DNA of 64,000 bases from Epiperipatus broadwayi (taxonomy: Eukaryota; Onychophora; Udeonychophora; Euonychophora; Peripatidae), in assembly GCA_028023455.1 (NCBI GenBank), contig JAQFVV010006312.1, positions 1,238,001 to 1,302,000 on the forward strand. Reading direction: 5' to 3'. The position numbers and the translations under genes are program-made. The notes under the pieces were generated by a model. That model did no database searches. It worked only from the letters and a program-made list of their open reading frames with translations, and had not been told where the DNA came from. How positions within the stretch are numbered: the stretch's first letter is position 1; each line of letters begins with the position of its first letter. Shown here piece after piece: positions 10,501 through 24,150 of this stretch.

Positions 10501-13500
10501 TCAATTAATTCAATCAATATTTTTACCTGACCTATTTTGAAAGAAATAATTACAGAATTTAAAGTGATATTTTATATATATTGAAAGTTTTTGTATAATT
10601 GATAAAATTTCAATTAAATATGAGATTTTTTTTACTTATTGAATTTTTTTAGGAAATTCTATTATTGATTGAATTTATAAACACTCGTTGATTTTATTTG
10701 TAACAACCAAAAACACAATACAGAAAAAAATATTTGGGGGGGGGGGTTTAGTGTATTGGTCATCCAATTAAATAAGTAGTTTTTTAATATATATATATAT
10801 TATTTTTTAATTTATGTTTGGATATTTTCCAACTGATTTTATATTAAGACATCTCTCCCTATCTCACTTAAATTTTTTAAAATCACTTATCATAAATGAA
10901 AAAGCTATTGGTATTCAAATTTAAAATATGAAAATCTGGAAAATGTTGCACTATTTTCAACAATTCAACTTTTTTTTCTATATTTCATTGTTATTCTCAC
11001 AAACAACTATCTTATATTTGTAATGTGGCTAAAAGTTCTATACTAGGAAACAAAATTTCTTCAATTCAGTATCTTTTGTTTTATATCACAAAGCATAAAC
11101 CAAGAAACTATGCAAGTTAAAAGGCTGGACAAACCTTAAATATAGCATTTTCATCTGTACTGAGCACTTGTATAAAATTTGAAGAAAACTTGTCTGATGG
11201 AAATAAGATAAAAATTACTTACAAGATTTTTGTTTTATGAAAGCAGCAGTTTCAAAAACTAAATTGTATATAAACAATCAAGAGAAATTAAGATTTCATC
11301 ATTCATTTTTTTGTTCTATTTTAATTAACTGTAAATGTCACCAAAATTTTTTCAATACTTTGCCTTTTAATGCATTAGTTATCAAATTAAATAAAAACAC
11401 TTTGAAATATAACACTTTCTATTGTGCTCTATTCAAAAATTACTGAGTAGACATAATGTGATTTGAAATGCAATTTTCCAACACTGTAATATATGATGGA
11501 CAGCCCTATAATACTGTATTATTTTTGACACCAAACACATATACAAAACTGAAGAAAAATCATTCAATAGAAGTTATTAAAAAAGGGAATTGGATAGTAA
11601 AAGTCTTTTATAAATTTGTTGTTTTGATAGTGACAAGGATTGAATTTTGTCAGATCAGAAATTGTTACTGAATATAATTATAAGTTCTGTGAGTTAACTG
11701 AAATTATCAGAGATTAATCTAAAAGAATGCTGGTATTCAATTACTCAGTTGATATGCGTCATTAAATACAGTATTAGAATAGTAGCCTGGAGAACTAAAT
11801 ATGTCTGGATTAAATCTTAATCTATAACTTATAGTGCTTCAAATATCACATAATCTAACTGATGACTAACCATATGATATTTTTTAATTTATTAAAAAGA
11901 TGTAACTTTTAATTTTTCAAACTAGTGCTCTAAACTGGTTCATGTACTGTCAAAGCAACAACTATTAAAATTTCTTCTTTAATATAATTTTCCAATATGA
12001 TATCCCCCCCCCCCCATTTCTTCAAAGCATGCTTATTTATATAGAAAGCATTCTGTAATTTTGATATGATTCTTGTAGTAGTCATTGCATAGCTATTCAT
12101 CTGCATCACTAATCATACTATGAGATACTATCACACAATATTATCATTATTACTATTTTATCATCATTTAAATGAGATTTTTTATTATTTTATTTTATAT
12201 AAAAGTATTTATAAGAGAGTATTCACATGAGAAAGATTTTTTAAATATAAAATATAACATGATCATCAGGATTTTTTTTCTTTAATAAAATCAGTATAAA
12301 ATACATTAAATCTAACTTTAAAAAACTTTAATCAAAAAAATTATTGATAATTTCTTTAATCAAAGTTATTGCATTCCATAGAGTAAATGATGACATTTAT
12401 TATCTTTCTGTGCAAGGGCTCTCTATTTTTTTTTATTTCTCATAATGTGGTGAAACCCTTGTACCCTCCAATAAACCATGATTATATATATATATCCTAC
12501 AATAAAACATGATTTATCTCACAAACATCATCTTTATTAAGCTTCCAATATTTTTTCTAGCGAATCTTTCATGAGCCATCTAGATGTAAATCTGTTCAGA
12601 AAATCAATATACAAGCTTCATTACAATTCTTAAATACTAGTTCTATCAATTGTATAATGATTGGGGTAAAATGTATTTTTAGTTTTATTTTTTCCCATAT
12701 GTCAAAGCATCGACTGGGAAGCAAACACACAACAACTGTCTGACAAAAAAAATAATTCAAAGAAATAATATAGCATTTATTCTTTAGCAATTTTGTATAT
12801 ATTTTTAAAGAAAATAAATTTTATGAACATTAAAACATTATATCATTTTTTTCTTCAGAAAGCTATTACAATGTAAATAATTGATAGTCACATAATGGAA
12901 TTTCCACCCAAATCCCTTATTAATTTCTGGTTAGTGGCCTTCATCACTAAAAAGCATTGTACACACATATTACATCTGAAATATATATTTTTTGGCACAA
13001 CATGTGGAAAACTATATCTTCAATAATTATGATTTATATTTTGTAAGAAAAATTTTAAATGATTGAAAGTAAGACTTGTTGTACATATATGTTGTGTATT
13101 GCTAGAAAATAGTATTTTCTGGCTCACACAAAAGACTGAAATAAAAGAATATTAAGTCTATTTACATTAACAATCACACACAGTAAATACGTTAATTTTC
13201 TATCTACAAGAGTTAGTAAGATTACAAATATTAATTTCTTGTCACTAGGAAAGAGAGGGTATCCATAGCTTATTTTATGAAAGATCTGTACTTACTTATT
13301 GCCAGCTTCAATAAATATTGTTCAATGTTTATTTTTGTTCAAGGAATAATTCCAGAACTATGAAATGCTATTCTGTAATAAACAGATATTAGCATTAAGA
13401 GACAATTGTTCTCCAATATCATACTTACTAACCAAATTACTTGATTTTCCTGATTATACTGTAGATTGATTTTTTTTGTTTGTGGTTATTTAATTTATCA

Positions 13501-16320
13501 AACTGCACTGTTTGTTAAATCTGACTTTGAAAGAAGTCTTGTGTTGACGAGTGTCTTTTTATGCTATTGATTTTTTTATTTATTGTTATTTAATTTAGCA
13601 ATCAAATTAATTGTTGAATCTGATTTTGAAAGAATTGTTTTTTTTATTGAAGATTTCATTATTAAGTATAAGCTTTGGACAAGTTCATAACAGTTTTTTC
13701 CCTCTGACTAATGCTTATTCTTAAGACAGATAATGGATACCTGCTTTATCTCTTGATTCTTTATCATTATCTTGTTTGGCTTCAGGAAAGTCTTGGGCTG
13801 TTTTCTCTGGAAATTAATATTCAGGTTGGTTCATCATCATATGGCCTTTATGCATGTGGGTTTGGACAACCACTATTTCTATTTGCTGATCCCATGCTTG
13901 AGAATTTATCTGCACACATATTTAATTTTGCATTTTTAAAATTTTACTATACTGACCAGACCTGAGAACTGAAAAAATTATCTTCAGGATTCTATTTAGT
14001 GTAGCACTACAGCTGTTGTCTTATCCATGTTTGTGTTAGACATAATAACAGGAGAATTTTTGTGAATGGTTCTTTAGGACCTCCCTTTTTTTTTTGAAGT
14101 AATATCACAGTCTAATCATTGCTCTTGGGTCGATTGATAGCATAAAATTACTTGAGTAAATCTATTATGAAATCTGTTGTATTATCAAATATATCATTAA
14201 TTGTAATTAGATTGCTTAATGTTTTAATGAAGGATACAACTTGTATTAATGATTCTTCAACAACTCTTAGTAATTGATTGTCTCTTCATGATCAGTGGAA
14301 TAAATATGGATTGTTATCATACTTAGCCAATGACTGATTTTATTTTTTGTTTAATTTATTTTGATTTATTGACAAATCTTAGATTTGATGTCAATATCTA
14401 AAATAAACCACTAGACTTAGAATCTAGTTAGCAGTTAATCACTGAACAAAAATGTTAGAATTTGAAAGTGACAAGAGGAATCACTATTATTGGCCTCTAG
14501 ACAATACATCAATTTCCAGCCTATATGACTAGTAAGTTAGATGTGGATCTCTTGATTTTTATTTGACTAATCTGAAAAACTCTGTTCATTTAACTGAAAT
14601 TCTGGGTTTCCAATGAACCAGAAAGCAATAAATTAGCTAATAGTAATTATAAATTCATCTATTTCTATCATCTAACATTGAACATTTAATGTATTTAACA
14701 AAATTTGAACTTTATTTAAACTTTTCGAGTACATTCAACTATTAGTAAGAACACATTTCAAGCAGAATTATTCTACTCTCTTCTTCCGATGTTGCTAAAT
14801 TGGTCTGTAACAATTCTAGTATGGGAATCAAATGAGAACACTTAGATTTGTAATGATTGAATAAACTGAGTTATTTTGCCAAAGGCATCAGTCAGTAGAA
14901 ATGTCATGTATTTATCTCTAAGACTTTTCCTGATTTCTCCACTTTTCCAAAGAGTAATATTAATTATGTTTTTGCTATTACAACTGAAAATTGTCTTTGT
15001 TGCTTTGTTATTCAGTGAGTACAATTAAAGTCATCAACAATTATTTCACTTTTTAAATTATTAAAGCAATGTTGTATTTTCTTTAAATATATATATATAA
15101 ATTTTTGAAACGTATAAAGCAATTATAGTACAAATGAAAAACAATTACAGTTATATTTTATATAAACATTCTAATATTAAAAGAGAAATCTCTAATTTGG
15201 GGTTTAAATTCAGGCCTGAAAAATTGGCAAAAGGTTTTAGATTTAAAACTCATAAGATTTTTTTTTCAGATAGTCAGAATATAGAAACCCATCTAAATAC
15301 TCTATTTTGGCCAGTCAATAAATAGTAAGCTATTCTTCGCAATTCAACACATACTTATTTATCTAAAAGATTAAAAAATCATTTGTAATGGCTAATGATT
15401 AATCAATATAGTTGATTCAACAATTAAGTCATTGATTTTTCAGATTATTTATAGGTCAAATCATAATTCAAATTCTGTTCTAATTTGTTAACATACAATT
15501 GTTAATATATGTATGTTTTTTGTAATATGGATGTCAGAGGCATAATGGTTAGTCAACATTATTAAATTATATATCAGTGTAATGTGTTATTTTTAGATAC
15601 TTTCAGATATTCTGTGAATAGTATTCCATCTTTCAAAAACATTTTCATCACAGTATATGGAATACTTTAGAGATGACTACTACTCATATGACGATGCTTT
15701 GCTTTTAATATTTGTCATCAATTATCATCAACCTTATCATATATTTTATTGGCATTATAGATTTAAAAATAAAACTTTAATAAAGTATGCAAAACAAATA
15801 AAAAAATCAAAGGATGGATAAAAGACAATAACGTTAAGAAAAAAGTACAGATTCTTTTTATAGAGATCATTAAGAAAAAAGAAAGTGTATATATAAATAT
15901 AAAATGAATGATACAATCCATAGAAAAGAATATATACCTAGATGAGGCCATTTGAGTTAAAACTTATACTCACTAATGCTGCATATATAGTAAAAAAAAA
16001 AACTCCTTACCCTAAACCTATTGAATACTAAACAAGATAATGTTTATTAATCAATAGGATTTAATTTAAGAAGGTTTAGGGTTTATATTTTAAATAGCTA
16101 ACCTGTATTTGACCTAGCTATCTATTCAATTAATGGGGTCAGAAAAGGGATGAATATATGTTTTTAACTATAGGAAAAATCAAAAGGGAAAGGTTTTGAG
16201 CTCTCACTGTCATAGAACCTATTACCAGGAATGATTAAATTATCAACTGTTTTTTTGATTAAAGTCATTTTGGATCATTTAATGTATTATAAGCTCTACT
16301 TTTACTGTATGAATTTAATT
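7583..16320. other. Long AT-rich intronic stretch with no supported gene
   Basis: Apparently intron of the host gene. Notable items are mononucleotide runs of 11 G (10736-10746) and 12 C (12004-12015), short TA microsatellites near 10788, 12483 and 15090, and a telomere-like hairpin (CCCTAAACC at about 16012 against GGTTTAGGG at about 16064). Open frames around 13711-13965, 14842-15024 and 15134-15325 have no recognisable motif, and their length is compatible with chance or a decayed element. Confidence 0.55.
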
Positions 16321-16440
16321 AATTTATATACAACAGTTTTGAGATTAATTCATTGCAATTGTTTAAATATAATTAAATAGCCCTCTAGTGATAAAAGTTG
16401 ACAATACTTTAAAGTTTAAATGGATTGTTAATATAGTTTG
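16320..16440 (+). repeat. Solo fragment of fold-back family D
   Basis: The segment with GTTTTGAGATTAATTCATTG and AAATATAATTAAATAG closely matches the arm of the fold-back element at 52835-53560, including the trailing TTGACAATAC. No second arm is seen here. Confidence 0.55.
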
Positions 16441-17354
16441 TAAAATTCAGTTGTTTTAAGAGTTTAATTCTCTTATTTACGTTAACACATACTTCTAATT
16501 TAAATATATGTTACTATGTCTGTGTGGTTGGAGTTCATTTTTTATCCAAAGTCCACCTGAAAAAGTCCGCAGTTCAAAATAATACACGTTTTAATTAAGT
16601 ATTTGTCAGATTAAGTTAAAAGTTTAGTCAATGAAATTTTTTTTAAAAAAATATTTTTTCTCATTTCAATGGCAAACAACAATTTTGTATAGCATATTTT
16701 TAGAGCACCATAATTAATTTCACGATCTCTTATTTAAAGAATTATAAATTAAAAAATCTTACTTCATTAGAATATATATATATTCAATACTGCCTAACGC
16801 TGTACTAGTAATGATAAGTAAAATAGATAATCATATAGCATTAAAATACTAGTCAGAAAATAAAATTGTACTAAAATTTTTTCACGGCCATAGTTTCGTC
16901 TATTAACTAATATAACTTCTCAAGTAAAATTCAACTAGGTACAAGCAACATATATGCACAAATACCCTCCCCATAATTCACTTCAAAAAACCACCGTGAG
17001 AGAATTTTAGTAAAATTTAGTTTTCTGGTTAATATTTTAATATTATATGATTTTTTACATTATATATATGTGTGTGCGTGCAGTACTCTTATATATAGTC
17101 TCACCAATTCATACCTATTAAGTATGATTTAAAAATAAAGTTTCATATCTAGCTCTTAATGATTATAATGATTATAAAATATCTCTCATCTCATACTAAA
17201 ATTGATGCCATTTCCCCCTTTTTTCTTTAACAATGTTATGAAAGATTTTGTCTTGCTTTTTTTTTCTTTAATGACTTAATACTGGACTATCTATGCATGT
17301 ATAATGTATATTATTTTATTCTGTAAATATGTGCAGACAGTATATGAATAAATT

Positions 17355-17859
17355 CCCATTATTATAAAGCTACTCTAGAATAATCTGCATATGCAAATCA
17401 TATCAATTATGCTAATAGTGAACAATTATGCAAAATGGATTCCCACTAGGATTTATGAAGGTGCTATGTTTATTTAATGAAGTGCTAGGAAGCTATAATG
17501 AAGCATAATAAACTGTAAGGCAGCATTGTCTGCATAATAATGATATACTTTATAATTGATTTCTATTCCTTATTATACATATATACCAGAGTTATATCAA
17601 ATGGATATGTGAAGAACTTTCTTCAATTAGAATACACTAAAATAGAATAAATTCATTTACTGAGTGTGTGTAGAAACTGGCATGCACATGCAGAAGATTA
17701 TCAATAGACTGTAGAAATTTCTAATGGAATTTCTAATTGTTGCCTATTCTTTATTCTTTTTCTATTTTGTTATTAATATTAAATAAATATATTTCCTAAC
17801 TATAATGTTCTACTTGCATTTATTTAAAAGTTATCAATGCTTCCTGACTGATATTAAAT
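17355..17859 (+). repeat. 5' LTR of Ty3/gypsy relic
   Basis: About 505 bases that align in order with 22247-22779. Shared landmarks are TTAT.AAGCTACTCTA, ATCATATCA.TTAT, ATTTATGAAGG, ATGAAGTGCT, TTTATAATTGATTTCT, CTTTCTTCAATT, TTATCAATAGACT, TTTGTTATT.ATATT and TGATGCTTCCTGACTG-like ends. Edges are approximate because the first bases have diverged. Heavy divergence between the two LTRs indicates an old insertion. Confidence 0.75.
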
Positions 17860-17976
17860 TGCTTACCTAACGATACAACAGAATGACATATGTTGAGTTT
17901 GTTATAGCCTGTGTAGGACTATTGCAAAATAGCACAATTAATATAAATCTCCATATGGATTCATAGAACAAGAAAA

Positions 17977-18695
17977 ATGGCATCACAAAACAGTAATATT
18001 TGTGAATGTGATATGGATAACATTGCATCGTATAACTTATGAGAATTATATTAAATGTTATATGCTCATAAAAATATTGAAGATGATAAAATAAAGATGT
18101 TTCTGCTTATGTGGTTTGCAGGGAAAGATGTATTAAAACAAGCAAATCGACTCTGCTATTTCAGGACCACTGAAGAATTTTCTAATCAGGAATTGAAGGG
18201 AAAACTAAATGCTTATTTCACACTTGCAATAACTAAATGGATGGCATAATTGATATTGAGGAATAGAAAGCAACTCCCATGTTAAAAATATCTGGATTAT
18301 GATATAGCACTAAAAACATTAGCAAAGGATTGTGGTTATGAACTAAAGCTAAATGATAGTATATTATAACAACTATTATATGGAATGACAGACAATAACT
18401 TTAGAAAACTGTTATTAAATGAACTGGACCTTAATTATAAATGATGCAATAGAAAAATTTTATTCAAGAAACTTTAGTAGATAACACTTCAGAATTTCCT
18501 CTCTTTAAACAAATGGAGTAAAGAAAACAGATACTGTTAGAGTGTATTGCAAGAGAGCAAAAACTATTTTAATATTTTGTAGCTGTGACGGAAAATGGCT
18601 ACTTCAAGAGAAACTGCAGATTTAAAGTGAAAAATTCTATATTTGTGAAACAATAGGACATTTATTAGTTGTATGCTGCAATAAAGACAGAAATA
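17977..18695 (+). pseudogene. Decayed gag of the gypsy element, with two CCHC zinc knuckles
   Basis: Starts at ATG 17977 (MASQNSNICECD) soon after the 5' LTR, then has stops. A capsid-like block at 18055-18249 reads LLMWFAGKDVLKQANRLCYF. Near 18579-18676 a broken frame gives a knuckle (C-x-C, then GYFKRNCRF) followed by a second (CETIGHLLVVC). Two CCHC knuckles are typical of nucleocapsid in several Ty3/gypsy lineages and bind element RNA. At least one frameshift separates the parts. It is non-functional. Confidence 0.72.
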
Positions 18696-18847
18696 TTAAA
18701 ACAAAAATAACATGAGTCTATAAATCTGAAGAAGGAAGTAAGAAATAAAAGTAATATAAAAAAATTAAATAATGTGACTAATGACCATATTTTAATGGCT
18801 ATGAATGTCTTTGAGCAGAAAGTGATCATGCAAATATACAATGGTAT

Positions 18848-20006
18848 TACCATATTTCCCCCAAAATAAGACCTAACTAAAAAATAAGCTCTAGCATGAT
18901 TTTTGAGAATGCTTATAATATAAATCCTACTCCATATATAACTCCTAGTTAAGATTGGCATCCCGATAGATAGCTTTTGTTTGCCCATTGAAACATACTG
19001 TGGTTGTGTTGAATTATAAAGTAATGAATGCATAAATAAATAATATTAATATTATTGACCTTAATGCTTTAAATAAATGGTAATATAAGTTATACGTTGT
19101 TGTTTTTTTATATGTTGGATTGTTTTCAACAAATGCAATTTTTACCTATATAGAGAAACAATTTATCTACCACAAGTCAGTATATTGGACAATTTATACT
19201 TTCATTTTTATATATTTAGGTACTTATTTTATTTATATTTAATACTTATATTTAGAATGCTTGATTTAGATTTTGAGTTTTAGTATAGTAGCTTTTAAAT
19301 ATTCAAGATAAAATAAAAGAATTAGCTTGATTTCTTAAACATTTTTTTTTCTCCTGAAAGACATTATTAAAATAATGGTAGTAATTTTAATAATAAAAGC
19401 TTAAATTAAATTATCAATCTTTTCTGTATAGAACAGTTTTTAAAAAGAATACTCAAGCAGGGCTATTACAAGTAATTTGGAAAGTGTTTACAATTTGCAT
19501 ACTTGATAATGGATGGACATGGTTGTGTCATATATGAATCATCATAATTCAATACACCATATTCATAATGGATAATGTAAGGGGCACATGTAAAATGAAA
19601 TATTTTCTGAAATTTTATGCTTGGCATGCATTTTTGTGGACAAACTATTCTTAACTGTAATCATTTTTGTTACCCCACTCCTGCCTCACAAGTCTTCAAT
19701 TAACACTTGATTTGATGGTAAATTTAATTAGAATAGCATTCTAATCACCAAATAAAATGAGTGCAAAAGGAATGAGCTATTCTGATGAATACAACAAATG
19801 AACTGTAGGGGAGGGGCTCTCAGTATGAGAATCTCACAGCTTTCTGTAAAGAAAAAAAGGACTTGAATAAATTTACATTTTTATACTTGAATAAATATAA
19901 ATTTTTGTAAATAAGAATAAAGTATTCCCTGAAAATAAACCTTACAATGTCTTTTTGAAACAAAAACTAATATAAGACACTGTCTTATTTTTGAGGAAAC
20001 ACAGTA
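18848..20006. mobile_element. Non-autonomous TIR DNA transposon inside the gypsy relic
   Basis: The left end (TA then CCATATTTCCC..AAAATAAGAC) is the inverted match of the right end (GTCTTATTTTTGAGGAAACACAG then TA), with TA on both sides consistent with a target duplication. Motifs near each end (AAATAAGCTCTAGCATGATT on the left, ACTAATATAAGACACTG on the right) resemble a nonautonomous repeat I have seen in other animal genomes but cannot name with certainty. No transposase frame is present. It lies between the gag knuckles (18676) and the protease motif (20308), so it inserted after the gypsy element. Confidence 0.65.
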
Positions 20007-20289
20007 TTATCTTATAAAGATAGGATGAAAATAAGCAATAGATGTAAGAAGAAAATATCACTTATGAAAACTAATGTCATCACTACAGATGTAAAATGAA
20101 ATAAAAGAGATTTGCGTGGAAAAGTTACTGTACCTGTGATATTAAATTTTAAGGTTAAATTTACCCATGAAAGTAAAATATATCATCAATAAAAATTTTA
20201 GTCTATTTCTAGGGAGTAATTGGTTCCATCCTTTAGGGATATGCATAAATGTTATTAAGAGTACCCAATTGGCAATAGTAGTTAGAAAG

Positions 20290-21660
20290 GAGTGCTCTCA
20301 GTTGTTTAATACAGGGTCAGTGTAGTTAGTGATTTGACCAGTCAATATTGAACTAATAAAGGATGTTCACCCAATTCTATGCAGCCATGTAAAGTACTAT
20401 TTTTATAGAAAGTGCATCAAAGGGATAGCTCACAAAGGCATATCTCAGGCTACTCCAGTAATAGTTATTATTAAGCCAGGTGGAAATCTTCACTTTTTTG
20501 AGACTTACATATTATGCTAAATAAGTTTATCAATAAAGGAGCCTACCCCTTTCTTAGCATACATAAAAATTATTAATGTCATTGCACAAAACCTCTTTAT
20601 TTGAAAATGGATTTAAAGTCTTTCAATCAAATTCCAGTCATTGAGAACAGCAGAATTATTAATGCTTACTATTCCTTTTGGACTTTACAAATGCAATAAG
20701 ATAATGTATGGCACAACAGTTGTGCTTAATATCTTCCAAATTAAAATAAGTAATTTATTTCATGGCATGAAAGGCATCATCCTATATTTGAATGACATAT
20801 TGATTACTGCAAGACCTGAGCATGAATTACAATTATGCATGGATAAAGTCTGTTCCAAATTGAAGAAAATTGGAGTGAAGCTAAATACTGCTAAATATAT
20901 GGCCATCATTGGAGATAAAGTTTTTAGACCATGTAATTAATAAAAATTGAAAATATCCTTTCCTGGATAAACTAAAAATAATAAAAAATGTTCAACAATC
21001 TAAGAATATAAAAGATTTGCAGATATTTTAGGCCTATTGAACTTTTTGAGGACTTTCTACAATGAAAAACACGTTAACACTGTTATGTAAATTATTGAAA
21101 AAAACTATAATTGGTCAGAATAGCAGGATATTGCCTTTCAGAAAGTTAAAGACCAACTAAGATCATAGTATATACTCATCTTACTTCATCAACACCAACC
21201 AGGAATTTTCCACATGAAAACTTTGACCAGCTCATATATATGGTGACCAAAGCTACTAAGAAATAGAACAAATGGTGAAGAAATGTATACAGTGTCAATC
21301 AACCATTAATCTACCACCAGAAAATCTGGCGACTTGATTCAAATCAACTCAGTTTTGAAAATATCTACACCTGGAATATGCCAAACCAATGAAAGGTTAT
21401 ATATTGGTGGCAGAAATATAAAATTATCAAAAACACTAGTACTGAGAATACTATTAGAGTGCTGAGAGAGATCTTTATAAATCATGGTTATCCTGAGTCT
21501 ATTGTAATGAAGAATGGTACATGCTTTGCATTTTAGCAATTTAAGGATTTTCTAGTCAATAAGGGAATATATCATGTACTTACTCTGCTGTATCATCTGA
21601 AGTCTAATGGTCTTGCAAATGAAGTTCAACAATTAAAATCTACATCAAAAAAAATTTACC
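20290..21660 (+). pseudogene. Decayed pol of the gypsy element (protease, reverse transcriptase, integrase)
   Basis: Order is protease, RT, integrase, as in Ty3/gypsy. The protease motif reads FNTGS (20305-20319), with Asn where the catalytic Asp should be. RT covers about 20440-20940, with LTIPFGLYKCNKIMYG, then GIILYLNDILITA, so the catalytic YxDD has become YLND. VKDQL near 21140 is the end of the RT/RNase H linker, and most of RNase H seems deleted before 21185. Integrase has an HHCC-type zinc finger (HPGIFHMKTL...VKKCIQCQ, 21190-21300) and a core piece (PMKGYILVAE, then REIFINHGYPESIVM, then YHLKSNGLANE, about 21370-21640). Stops and lost catalytic residues make it inactive. Confidence 0.85.
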
Positions 21661-22246
21661 ACAAAAATGTCTGAAAGCATTATTAGATGCAACATTTTTC
21701 CAGCACTTTACTCCATATACAGGTATTAATAAGATACTAATCAAATTGTTAATGCACAGAAATTCTCCACTCATCTTTCTAAGTTATTGCCTACTATAAA
21801 TAAATATTTTAATGACTCCATGGATTATAAAAAATTTAAAAATTGGAGAAAGTGTTTAGATACTTGATATTTTTAAAAAATAAATGGCTATGAGGAATAA
21901 TATTGAAAATTTTATTTTGGTAATACAAGTGGACAATGGAAAAAATATTTAAGAGGAACACAAATCATTTACTGCATCATTAAAATGATATTCCAGATGC
22001 AGATAATATTAATGTTAAGTCAGCAAAAATGATAAAAGTTTGAAAAGGAGCACTAGATACAGATTAACTGGTAATAAATCATGTTACATCAAAAGATCTC
22101 CAACAAGAAGGAATTATAACTTCATAAGAAGAAAAAAGACTTTTTCAAGAACAGAATACCCAGAAAATCTATAAAATTCAAGAATTACATATGTAAATAA
22201 ATGCATTATTTCTAAAGTAGAAGGATAGAACTGGATTGTTTGTGCA

Positions 22247-22779
22247 TTATTATTATTATTAAGCTACTCTAAAAAAAATTATACATAAAAATCATATCAG
22301 TTATATAAATGAGGAACAATTGATCATAAAAAAACTCTTGTATAAAAACTCCTTCTCGAATTTATGAAGGTAGTATGTGATGCAATGAAGTGCTTTGGGG
22401 CTGTAATGAAGTATAATGAACTGGGAGAAAGCATAATAGTTGTGAGTATGATTTGCATATTACAGTAGCAGATGATTGTCTACCATAATGGTGATATAGT
22501 TTATAATTGATTTCTGTTCGTAACATTTATATAAATACACAAATGAATGTGGGAAGCTTTCTTCAATTCCAACACACTACAGTAGATTATATTTATCTAG
22601 TGTTGAAGTCACCCACACAGAAGCTTATCAATAGACTATAGAATTTATAATGATATTTCTAATTGCTTTCTACTTTTTATTTTATTTTGTTATTGATATT
22701 CAATAAAGATATTTTGTTACCATAAAGTTGTATTTAAATTTATTTGAAAGATAATGATGCTTCCTGACTGGTATTAAAA
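22247..22779 (+). repeat. 3' LTR of Ty3/gypsy relic
   Basis: Collinear with 17355-17859 over its whole length, ending at TTCCTGACTGGTATTAAAA (22761-22779). It carries extra bases near 22440-22470 relative to the 5' LTR. No clear target-site duplication could be read beside either LTR, as expected for an old copy. Confidence 0.75.
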
Positions 22780-24029
22780 TAATACCTTCAGGATATAAAA
22801 ATACAAAAATCCTGTTTTGATCAGCAGTAATTTAGGATGATATAGAAATTGTTCTTCATAGTTGTGGTAACAAAAACAATATTTAAAACTACAAGAAATA
22901 AATTAATTATATACTGCCTTTTTATTACACTGTTGAAATTTTTATGAATAAACAGAAAAACTCACTCATATGATCAGTAAAGTCAACATTGATTTGGTAG
23001 TTGGTAATAATAATAATGCATATATGTTTAAACAGTTTTCAGACATTCTTTTTTAAGTAGTTATATACAAAAATAGCATAGCTTAACTCAAAACTAACCT
23101 AAATTAATTATAATAAACACTGATGCACATATATTTATACATATATATTTTAAAATTCTGTATTTGGTTTATAAATCCCTATTTCTTAATGTTTAGTAAA
23201 GCTTAATATTCATTGCTTTGAAATTTTTTGTGTGTCTATATCATAATAAAACTTAACATTGATTCTAAAATAAATCAAAATTCATCTTTTTATTAGATTT
23301 AATTTTATTATCATATAGATCAGCTTTACGCATTCTTATTGTGAGTCTTATAAAAAATAATAATTGTAGAAATTAGTTGCTTGGGAGATTATATGATATC
23401 AGAGTCCTTACATAAAGGTTGAGTTCAGTCATAGCTCCACTTAAATGATCATGAATACAATCATGTCTCTTTAGTTAAACTTCAAGACATTTAAAAGCTT
23501 TAAGACTTAAGATCAATCAATATGGATAGATATACAAATGAAATATAGTGAACAAATTAATATATATTTAATTAAATATTAATATTTTATGCCAATATAG
23601 ATAATTTTTTCAAAATAAAATTATGCTAACATTACATTACTCTCTTTACTAATAGTCAATATATGTTTTAAGGACAGCAATCATTCAATTTATCCAGAGC
23701 CATCTATCGTAATATTAAATAATCAATGAATGCTAGATGGTAGTGCTATAATCTATATCACCATACTAAATTTTAATTAAAAGATAGTTTTTGACTACAT
23801 TCACTTACATAAATCTTGTAGAAAAAAAAACTTTTAGATTTTGTACTCAAACTAATTAATGTTCAATGATTATTCATTTTTATTACAAATGACTTTGGAA
23901 TAGATGATATAAAGGCATTTCTGCTTTTTAAGCGTACTAAATGTAAACAAAATAAATCGTGATATTTTATTGATATATATATAAATCATGCTGTAAAACA
24001 AGTGATTAACAGTTGATGCTATATAAATA
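22780..24029. other. AT-rich intronic stretch
   Basis: Nothing I can support as a gene or complete element. Short runs of A/T and ordinary low-complexity sequence. Confidence 0.5.
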
Positions 24030-24150
24030 AGTTTACAGGCAAAAACTCTCCATATAGTAGTGCCACCTTGTGCTAACCAGAGCCTGTTTACTAACAGTTA
24101 TGTACTAGCATGAGATGGTGATCATGTGATATAAATAAGTTTGTTTGTAT
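24030..24150 (+). repeat. Family C repeat copy
   Basis: Contains AAACTCTCCATATAGTAGTG, GTGCTAACCAGAG and, downstream, AACAGTTATGTACTAGCAT with GATGGTGATCATGTGATAT. The same ordered motifs recur at 28190-28345, 37640-37780, 48385-48430 and 48885-49060. The boundaries are not known. Confidence 0.6.

Noticed and set aside
13711-13965. 84-codon open frame, possible gene
   Set aside because: No motif, AT-rich codons, no splice or element context.
16011-16075. Telomere-like CCCTAAACC / GGTTTAGGG pair
   Set aside because: Single short hairpin, not a repeat array; likely chance.
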